From positions 270,492 to 293,642 of the forward strand of contig BFEA01000526.1 in the NCBI GenBank assembly GCA_003427395.1: a stretch of DNA of 23,151 nt. The letters run 5' to 3'. This document shows positions 16,741-23,151 of the stretch, one piece after another (the first letter of the stretch is position 1; each line of letters opens with the position of its first letter). Made by a program: the position numbers and the translations under genes. Under the pieces are notes generated by a model. The model was not told where the DNA came from, ran no database searches, and saw nothing but the letters and a program-made list of their open reading frames with translations. This stretch comes from Chara braunii (lineage: Eukaryota > Streptophyta > Charophyceae > Charales > Characeae).

Positions 16741-16763
16741 ACTGGGGCGTTTTAAGCCCCAGT
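16741..16763. repeat. Perfect 8-bp stem-loop
   Basis: ACTGGGGC pairs with GCCCCAGT around loop GTTTTAA. Confidence 0.85.
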
Positions 16764-16797
16764 GCAATTGACAGTGCCCATAGAAATCGGGCAACCG

Positions 16798-16920
16798 TTT
16801 TTTAGAGGTAAGTTCTTTTCTTTTCTTTTTTAGAGTTCTTTTTAGATTTTCTTTTCGATTTTCTTTTAAATTTCTTTTTAGATTTTGTTTTAGATTGTTT
16901 TTGTCTTTTCTTCTTTTTTG
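16798..16920 (+). repeat. Pyrimidine-rich minisatellite-like tract
   Basis: Irregular repeats of TTTTCTTTT and TTTTTAGATTTT fill the stretch. On the minus strand this is purine-rich. No gene. Confidence 0.75.
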
Positions 16921-17014
16921 GATCCTAAAGTTTCACTTTGCACCCGTTCGTTTTGAAGAAATGGGCTGCAGAGAGTTTCGGTGTGCAGGGTGAGCAAAAG
17001 ACAGTGAATCTATC

Positions 17015-17035
17015 TGTATAGTTGGGAACTATACA
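17015..17035. repeat. Perfect 9-bp stem-loop
   Basis: TGTATAGTT pairs with AACTATACA around GGG, six bases before the (GA)n tract. Confidence 0.85.
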
Positions 17036-17036
17036 T

Positions 17037-17040
<4 letters not shown>

Positions 17041-17090
<50 letters not shown>
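17041..17090 (+). repeat. (GA)25 microsatellite
   Basis: Twenty-five uninterrupted GA units. Confidence 0.98.
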
Positions 17091-17093
<3 letters not shown>

Positions 17094-17149
17094 GAGGGAG
17101 AGATGTGACTGAACCAGGCTGTTTCGTCGAACTTGCACCGACTCATCAA

Positions 17150-17403
17150 GGGGCTGTGCCCCGACAACCCATCTGAGGATGGGCAAAGATCGAAAGAATC
17201 TGCCGCGGATTGTGGCTACGTACGGGCGGCAGATGCAACATAAGGTAAAATTTCTTTATCACTTTTTTTTGTTTTTTGTTTTCCTGATTTTGTACGGTCC
17301 CCCTCACCCTTTCGTCGTTGTGCAGTGTGCTGCACCCGTTCGTTTTAAGTAACCGGCTGCAGCACTCAACAATGCCCGAACCTGGCGTTGTTGGCGGCCA
17401 GGT
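17150..17403. repeat. Group of smaller stem-loops
   Basis: GGGGC-TGT-GCCCC at 17150-17162, CCCATC-TGAG-GATGGG at 17168-17183 and ACCTGGC/GCCAGGT at 17380-17403 (10-base loop). CACCCGTTCGTTTT(A/G)A then GGCTGCAG occurs near 16939 and 17334, with a looser copy near 17731, i.e. at 395-397-bp spacing. The minus-strand frame 17146-17673 has no protein similarity. Confidence 0.6.
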
Positions 17404-17664
17404 GCAGGCGCGTGCTGCAGCAAAGGGGAGAGAAGACCCGGCGGTGCTTGACTCTAGTTCGACTCTGTGAAATGACTCTGGGAAAAGGGAGGCTGCTCTT
17501 TTGAAAAACGAGTTGCCCCCCTTACACAGAGAAACGAGGGGGTTGGTAGGGAAGAGAGAAAAAAAATAATAAGTAACGGCCACGTATGTCGCCACGGGTT
17601 CAGGGAAGATACAGGGAGTAGAAAGAAGAAAAGAAGAAGGGGAGAGAAATGTAGTGCCCGCGAA

Positions 17665-18033
17665 CGTGGCCACGGCCGTAGAACAGGTGCATGCAGCCCC
17701 TAGAAGCTTCTGGGGGCTGATGGGACTGCGCCTGTTCGGTTGAACAGGCTGGGCTGCAGAGAATGGCTGGGTACAACCATTTCATGGAGCATGTGGCCTG
17801 CGGGAGAGGCCATATGCTTCCGAGAATGGATGACCTTGGTTCCCGTAGGGAAAACCAAGGCTCAGAGCTCCTGGTCATCGATTTAGATCAAGGGCCAGAA
17901 GCTCTGACGAATTTTTGCCTGGCTGTGGGCAAGGCAGCTGCCCACATGCCTTCGATTGGCTATAAAAGCCAACACTCCACCCAGCAGCCTCGCACTTGTG
18001 GCAGTGCTGCTGGGACATTCACTTGAGTGAATG
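17665..18033. repeat. Contiguous run of nine or ten stem-loops
   Basis: In 369 bases: CGTGGCCACG palindrome (17665); a 13-bp arm palindrome with one mismatch around HindIII AAGCTT (17694-17719); CCTGTTC-GGTT-GAACAGG (17731-17748); GGAGCATGTGGCC with 17809-17821 allowing wobbles (17786-17821); CCTTGGTTCCC-GTA-GGGAA.. (17834-17860) inside GATGACC/GGTCATC (17829-17879); TGTGGGCA/TGCCCACA (17924-17946); TTGGCT/AGCCAA (17956-17972, loop ATAAA within TATAAAAG); CCCAGCAGC/GCTGCTGGG (17980-18014); CATTCACT/AGTGAATG (18016-18033). The stems are unrelated in sequence. No ORF in either strand has similarity. Confidence 0.8.
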
Positions 18034-18164
18034 CTGGTTGGCTGTTGTTGTAGGGCGATGTTGCCGGTGGAGATGCTGGAGTGGAGAGTGAAGGTCTGCA
18101 GGATGAGGGGAGACACTGCTGGAGGAGGAAAAGGGAGGCTGTCATAGCCACCACCTCATTTGGT

Positions 18165-18530
18165 GAAGTGCAGGGAAGGTGTTGCCTACACAGCGCAGCG
18201 GCGGCTGCTATTTTTGTTGCGGTGCAGGGGAGACTCTGCCCGTTTGCACAGCGGCAGCTGTGTATTTTTGGCAGTGTTGCGGGAACGTTGCCGATTTTTT
18301 CGGCGCAGTCGTGATTGTTTTGGCAGTGACGCAGGACCGCTGTCGCATTCTTGCGGCAGCAGCATTGGGTTTAACGGCAGTAGTGCGGAAGTGCTACCAG
18401 TTTTTGCGGCGGCTGCACTGGGTTTTATGGCAGTGGTGCGGAAGCGTTGCCGGTTTTTTTATGGCGGCAGCGTCGGTGTCAATGAGGAAGTGCTGCCGTT
18501 TTTTTTTTTGCACGGTGGCAGCAACATTTC
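18165..18530 (+). repeat. Degenerate ~52-bp minisatellite, about seven units
   Basis: Units begin near 18168, 18220, 18270, 18322, 18376, 18429 and 18478 (periods 49-54). Typical content is GGCAGTGGTGCGGAAGCGTTG, cut short here, then a T-run, then GGCGGCAGC. Because the period is not a multiple of three, the overlapping open frames at 18160-18621 and 18179-18586 are not coding repeats. Confidence 0.75.
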
Positions 18531-19140
18531 TCGGTGGGACCACGCTGCCAAGATTGGCAGTGGTATCGACGTTATCTTTTTTTTAGGTTATGCTGGCGGC
18601 ACGTCCACAACACTATTGTGAGGGAAGATTGCTGCGGGTTTTTGCGTCGTAGTGGAGGCAATTTTGGTGTGTGATCTGGCGGCGGTATTGCGGGACATCC
18701 ATGGTACCAGTTTTGACGGGCAGTAAGTAGTGGTTCGTCGTTATTTTTGTGGTGCATGGCGGCTATGGTGGATCCCAGTATGGCCTAGAGGTTGGGCCGA
18801 CATTGGTGCGGTTGGGTCTGTGTAACTGTGGTGCATGGGCCGGCAGCATGAAGCGAGCGCGGAGTGAGTGCTCACTGCAGTGGCTATTGGAGTTGCAGCG
18901 CTTGCGATTTGCGCCTGAAGGACACCTTTATTTTTTGGGGGCTCGCGGCACCTGTGGGTTTCACCGGGGCCATCTTTATTTTTTTACGGCACGCAGTGCA
19001 AGCGGTTTTGAGTTCTGGACCATCTGGTATTGTGGCAATGGTGTCGGACTGCTTTGGAACCATTTCGGGACTAGATGGGACTAGTTGTTGTAATCGGAAC
19101 CGGCATGCTGGTGTGGTTATAGTGAGCGGACGTGGTCATG
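18531..19140 (+). repeat. Probable diverged extension of the minisatellite
   Basis: G/T-rich sequence with the same vocabulary (GGCAG, GCGG, T-runs). ACACCTTTATTTTTTGGGGG (about 18922) and GCCATCTTTATTTTTTTACG (about 18969) are successive related units 47 bp apart. Plus-strand frames at 18749-19084 and 18864-19169 show the repeat (GHLYF twice) but no protein family. Confidence 0.5.
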
Positions 19141-20050
19141 GGAGGCGACATGGACTTGCAATTGGTTGAGAGTATCCTTGGTCGAAGGAAGTACAATTGG
19201 GGCTATGTAGGGGCAACTTGGGGCATTGAGATCACGTGAAAACTCATTTGTGGGAACACCCTCCCAGAGGGTTATCTCACTTGAGTTCGTGTGGTCCAAC
19301 CTCTGCTCATTTTAACACTTAGTGGAAGGCGGGGACTGTCATTCAAGAGAAAGACCACAACTTATGAGTTGTGTGCCGCATATTTTTCTACGGCGGTCAT
19401 TTTCTTATGATTGAAATATTACCCGGCTTTCTTGAGTGGGCCGGATCAAACTTCACTCAAGGTCAGTCGATTGAATGACTCAGACTTTCATTCACACCTG
19501 TATGAACCCACACTTTGATTGACCTTGTTGTTTTGAACGTTCGAAAGAAAAGGTAGAGAAAGTTATGCGAGTCATGCATGTGAATGGGAAGGTCTGACGT
19601 GAGTCTAGGATTGTACTGTTTTCTTTTGAACTTGTTTTTCATGCATGTTGTGCAGGTAGGTAGAAGGATGCTTGCAAAGGAGATTGATAGTGCCTATTTG
19701 AGATGAAGAAAATGATTGTCCTCCTTTTATGTTTCACCTGCCGGCATGACAAAAGTACTTGAATTTTGAAGTGAATAACTTCAATGGTGTCGTGAAGGAA
19801 AACTTATGAACATAGTGAAGATAAAGATAATCAGACTTAGTTTTTTCCTAAGCTTGACCCTTTCTATCCCGAATGACCTTATCATCTATCTGTGACTGTC
19901 TAAATGATTCTCATTATCTTGATCTCTTTTGATTTATTTTCGTTCAAGTTACCTTGGACTTAGGAGAAATTAAAAATATATGAGAGTTACTTGCAGTGGA
20001 CACATCTTCTATCTCTAAGAAGCATCTGGGGCAGGGGTTCGTTGCTTCAG
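19141..20050. other. No recognisable gene
   Basis: Mixed, mildly AT-rich sequence. TCACTCAAG/CTTGAGTG-type short inverted matches occur near 19430-19460. No ORF over 60 codons with similarity, no RNA gene recognised. Confidence 0.5.
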
Positions 20051-20095
20051 GAGTCGGCCCTGTTATCGAACCTGGGTCGATAACAGGGCTGATTC
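20051..20095. repeat. 19-bp stem-loop
   Basis: GCCCTGTTATCGA (20057-20069) pairs perfectly with 20077-20089 around loop ACCTGGG. Six further pairs outward, two of them G-T, extend the stem to 19 bp (20051-20069 with 20077-20095). This is the strongest isolated hairpin in the right half of the window. Confidence 0.88.
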
Positions 20096-20349
20096 AGTGG
20101 AGACTGCTGACTTATGAGATCCGAGTCTTGTGCTCGGACGAGGAGGAGGAGTACCCATGACCACTTCCTAGAGGAAGAGGCATGCAACACTTCAAGCAAT
20201 GCCCCATGATCAAGAATCATGCGCAAAGCAATCTGTCATCCAATAAAATTGAAAAAGTATGAAGACAGGTGTGAGCGTGTATTATATTGGTTGGCGGTAG
20301 GCTGAAATGAATGAATTTGACAACGCGTCTCATCAAGTCAAGTTAAGGC

Positions 20350-20683
20350 AGCCGACTACCTTGTCGGCTCCATTTATATTATCGTCAATAGCCAACTTCT
20401 TGTTGGCGGTTGCATGATTGTTTTGTGATATTCGACCTGAGGCGGTCGGATTGTTTTTTATTTTGTGTTGTTGAATGTATCAAATGATGATTTGGATGTT
20501 CCCAGTTATTACTTTGGATTGGATGTACGTTCTTATCGATTGCGGTCAACTCTTTTTGTTGTAATTATGTATGGTTGTTGTAAATTTTGTTTGACTGTGT
20601 GTCTAAGGGACTAGGATCGAGTTGGGTTTCACGCTTGGTTGAAGTCGTCGTAGTCGACTGATGTTTGCTTCGCTAATTAGCGG
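20350..20683. repeat. Scattered stem-loops and palindrome
   Basis: AGCCGAC/GTCGGCT with loop TACCTT (20350-20369), GCCAAC/GTTGGC with loop TTCTT (20391-20407), CGACC/GGTCG (about 20432-20447) and the perfect palindrome CGCTAATTAGCG (20671-20682). The sequence between shows no gene. Confidence 0.7.
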
Positions 20684-20699
20684 ATTGCAGTGTTCGTTG

Positions 20700-21179
20700 C
20701 CTATTTAGTTGTTATGTTGAACGAGTGGAACACAGGATCGTGGAAACCAAACAAAACCACAAAACCCAACATTTTGTATAGAGTGAAAAAGTAGAAGTCA
20801 AACTTCTTTTTCTAATTAAAAATATATATATACATTTTCAACCACTTCTCGAGAGATAAGGCAAAAAATCATACAAACCCTCGAACGATCCTCAAAATGT
20901 GGAGGAAATTTATATTTTGCAAAGATCATGCTATAGGACTATAAGTCATTCTCAATAGACTGACAAAAAAACAGAGCTCCAAAAAAACAAACTTAATCAA
21001 AAAACAGTTTTAGTGAATTCTGACATATAAGACTGTATGTCGTTTTCAACATTTTATAGACTCTGTAAAACAATTTTCAGGTTAACAGTAAAATCCTTGT
21101 CAAAAAATATATGTTATGTAAAATAATACCAGAAACAACTTTTATCCCATAGACATCTTCAAATTTTTAGTCAAATGCA

Positions 21180-21184
<5 letters not shown>
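20700..21184. other. AT-rich, no gene
   Basis: A-rich sequence with a short (TA)n run near 20822-20831. No coding or RNA feature seen. Confidence 0.55.

Positions 21185-21270
<86 letters not shown>
21185..21270 (+). repeat. A40-T5-A41 tract
   Basis: Forty A, five T, then forty-one A. A minus-strand frame through it encodes poly-Phe and is an artefact. Two poly-A tails joined head to tail, or slippage around a short T block, are both possible. Confidence 0.95.
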
Positions 21271-21272
<2 letters not shown>

Positions 21273-21841
21273 AAGTTTGCTCACAGACTGGAGAATATAT
21301 GATAACAAACGTATTCACAAACAAGCTAACACGTTCATGTGTTTATCAAACCCTTGATCATGTTTGTCGTGATACACAACTTATACACATGATCTTTAGA
21401 GATAATAATAAAAAAAAAAAAATTCAATTTATAAATATACGGTGCTTCGCTTATTAGTAATGATTTACTATGGAAAAACTTTTTTTTTTCCTCGCCACTT
21501 CCTATGGTTCTCAAAAAAAAATTATTATTTTTTTTTATGTTTTTTTTTTACTTTGCAAAGAATCTTGAAGACTTAAAAACCGTACTCTTAGAATCTTAAA
21601 TAAATTTCATTCAAACCCAATATTTTTTTTGGGGGGGGGTCACAAATCCTATGTTGTGGGCAAATTGTTGTGTTTGCTATGTTTTCATTGCGCATCGGTG
21701 TGTAGTTTGCTGCTTGTTGATGGACTTCGTTGCTGTGTTTTTTATGGTTCCCATGCATGGTTGATTTTGTTGCGTGGATCGCTGATCATGGCGGTGTCTT
21801 ACTAAATTGATGCATTCTGATTGTAGTACTAATGTTGAGCG
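21271..21841. other. AT-rich, no gene
   Basis: Includes several A- and T-runs (21411-21421, 21481-21489, 21515-21549) and a T8-G10 junction near 21623-21640 that recalls the T17-G12 junction at the window start. No coding similarity. Confidence 0.5.
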
Positions 21842-21912
21842 AGCAACGTGTTGCTGAGTTTGGTTGTACTTAATACGTCTCGAATAGAGCACAGGGGTAT
21901 GCTCTATTTGAG
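21842..21912. repeat. Two stem-loops, one containing TCGAATAGAGCA
   Basis: AGCAAC-GT-GTTGCT (21842-21855). Then CTCGAATAGAGCA (21879-21891) pairs with 21900-21912 around CAGGGGTA, 13 bp with one G-T pair. The left arm is shared with the dispersed motif at 15181, which lacks the partner arm. Confidence 0.85.
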
Positions 21913-22045
21913 TGGAGCATTTCGGAGGTCGCGCAACTGCGTTCTAATCAGTGGTTGGAGTACGGTGGCTTGAGCGTGTGATACCACTTCTGCAAGGGGG
22001 TCACTACCGCAATTTGGAGGACTGTCAAAGGGTCGTCGCCAACAA

Positions 22046-22330
22046 ACAAACTACGGGCTGCACACCCATGCCCACACCGTAAGTCAATCAAATATCTAAT
22101 ACATTAATACCATACAAATTACCTAAATCCCACACATTCCAACACTAACAGATGTGATAAACACAAACACCCTAAGTATCACACAAACACACACACACTA
22201 ATCTTGACACATATACACAAATACTCCTTTTTTTTCATGCAACAATCACCCTACTTCAATACCACCTCCTTTATCAATCAAGCATATACAAACTACGGGT
22301 TGTGCACCAGTGCCCTCACTGTAAGTCAAT
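22046..22330 (+). repeat. 43-bp direct repeat pair, 242 bp apart
   Basis: ACAAACTACGGG-TG-CACC-TGCCC-CAC-GTAAGTCAAT occurs at 22046-22089 and 22288-22330 at roughly 80% identity. The sequence between is CA-rich and has no coding similarity. The copies could be remnants of terminal direct repeats. Confidence 0.75.
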
Positions 22331-22389
22331 TCATTGGTTTGACTGACTTTTGTTCATTGATTCCGTGATCCTGTGCATCAGGAAAGCAG

Positions 22390-22739
22390 GTGGTGTTCGC
22401 AGCCCTTAGGCTGCGGTATAGTGTGCTTCCGCGTCTATGTCAAGGTGTCACATTTTTTGCGGCGGGCGACCAGGACGGGGCAAAAAAATTTGGGGGACCG
22501 GTCCTTGGCAAAATTGCGGACTACCTACAGCTAGCTCTTCTAGAACCGGGACTTTTGGAAAAAGGAAGGACCGGTCCTCGGCTGAAAGTGAACCCCAAAA
22601 CGAAGTGGGGGGCGTTGGACCGGTCACCGGGTAGAAACGGACCCCAAAAAGAAGTGCGGGCATGTGAACTGCAAAAGGGTCTAATAGGCGTTTTGCAAGA
22701 GGCAACTTCGGCGATTTTCTGTGCTTGGACGAACATGCA
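22390..22739 (+). repeat. GGACCGGTCC-containing diverged ~49-bp repeat
   Basis: The palindrome GGACCGGTCC occurs at 22495-22504 and 22568-22577, and as GGACCGGTCA at 22617-22626. The last two begin related units (GAAA-TG-ACCCCAAAA-GAAGTG). The plus frame 22390-22758 (122 codons) runs through these units, whose 49-bp spacing is out of frame, and lacks similarity; I do not call a gene. Confidence 0.55.
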
Positions 22740-23085
22740 CAAAAATCTGAAATTTTGATAATCCATAGATGAGGTCGTGTTCTTTCCAAAAATAATAATA
22801 GAACATTTACCAAAAATCATTTACACTGCGAAATAATCGCCGCACCGATTCGGCACATTTTCCATTTTTGCCACTCAGCCATGCCTGGGCCAACTAAAAA
22901 AGTACTTCAAATTCAGTGAGCTTTCACGCTCAGAAGAATGCGTGAAAAAACCTGAAAATTGGAGTACTCGTAGATTTTGTTGTGACCTTTCCAGGAAAAA
23001 CGCTAAATAAGTTTGAAAAAATGATTCCAACTGCAAAATAGATCGCGGCCGCAATTTGACCCATATTTCAATTTTGCCATTCAGT
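22740..23085 (+). repeat. ~206-bp tandem repeat, two units
   Basis: The unit near 22740-22882 and the unit near 22946-23085 align throughout: AAAATCTGAAA/AAACCTGAAA, GTAGATT/ATAGATG, CCTTTCCA/TCTTTCCA, CTGC(A/G)AAATA, ATCGC-GC, and ATTTTTGCCACTCAG/ATTTTGCCATTCAG. Sequence before each unit is also alignable, so the repeat probably extends left. Identity is roughly 60-65% by eye. TTTCACGC/GCGTGAAA (22922-22947) is an 8-bp stem within it. Confidence 0.7.
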
Positions 23086-23091
23086 CTCTCT

Positions 23092-23094
<3 letters not shown>

Positions 23095-23151
<57 letters not shown>
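23095..23151 (+). repeat. (TC)n microsatellite at window end
   Basis: TC units run to the window edge and continue beyond it. With the (GA)25 at 17041 this is the same dinucleotide in the opposite orientation. Confidence 0.97.

Noticed and set aside
17146-17673. Minus-strand ORF of 175 codons
   Set aside because: No similarity; it crosses hairpins and purine tracts and shows no domain, signal or codon pattern that would support a gene.
17961-17968. TATA box TATAAAAG as a promoter
   Set aside because: It lies inside a hairpin, with no downstream gene or transcript evidence; only noted as part of the stem-loop run.
15497-18033. CRISPR array
   Set aside because: Stem sequences differ from each other; there are no identical direct repeats with regular spacers and no cas genes.
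18160-18621. Cys/Ala-rich repeat protein (153 or 135 codons)
   Set aside because: The DNA repeat period (~52 bp) is not a multiple of three and two frames are equally open, so the repeats are not selected as protein.
21142-21324. Poly-Phe ORF
   Set aside because: Artefact of the A40-T5-A41 tract.
22390-22820. ORFs of 122 codons (+) and 121/99 codons (-)
   Set aside because: All overlap the same GGACCGGTCC repeat on both strands and none has recognisable similarity.

Overview
The window looks like repeat-rich, gene-poor nuclear DNA of a plant-lineage eukaryote. The Gag and Pol of its main element resemble, from memory and without a search, Ty3/Gypsy proteins of charophyte green algae such as Chara; the lineage call is tentative. 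No intact host gene was found. Almost everything recognisable is a decayed mobile element, an organelle-type tRNA relic, a tandem repeat or a small inverted repeat.

Layout. 1-1888: homopolymers, a nested duplication, a + strand Ty3/Gypsy RNase H fragment (587-793), a 55-bp duplication and a foldback element (1389-1495). 1889-9805: a minus-strand Ty3/Gypsy LTR retrotransposon. Its 3' LTR (1889-2802) is complete. The 5' LTR (9304-~9805) lacks the first ~410 bp of U3. A tRNA-iMet-like primer site, long leader, gag, protease, RT, RNase H, integrase and chromodomain-like tail follow in canonical order, broken by at least 12 stops and several frameshifts. The LTRs are about 90% identical, so the insertion is old. 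10630-11012: an 86-bp-arm inverted repeat followed by direct copies. ~11190-14080: a minus-strand LINE-type retroelement (RT with FADD box, thumb, zf-RVT), also decayed.

14449-14520: a pseudogene closely resembling plant mitochondrial tRNA-Gln(UUG), now with anticodon UUA and a damaged D arm. 15497-18033: about twenty compact stem-loops with unrelated stems, two tRNA-like units that could be SINE-derived, a poly-T/poly-A bracketed tRNA-like segment and a (GA)25 tract. 18165-~19030: a degenerate ~52-bp minisatellite. 19140-23151: AT-rich, gene-free DNA with more stem-loops, A40-T5-A41, a 43-bp dispersed repeat, a ~206-bp tandem repeat and a terminal (TC)n.

Two themes link the window. First, the damage in the Gypsy element, the LINE and the tRNA relic fits C-to-T/G-to-A change (TGG to stop, CGA or CAG to stop, Asp to Asn), as expected of methylated, silenced DNA. 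Second, small, nearly perfect stem-loops are strongly over-represented between 15.5 and 18.0 kb and recur near 20.1-21.9 kb. No established class of element known to me explains them, and they are the best candidate for something undescribed.
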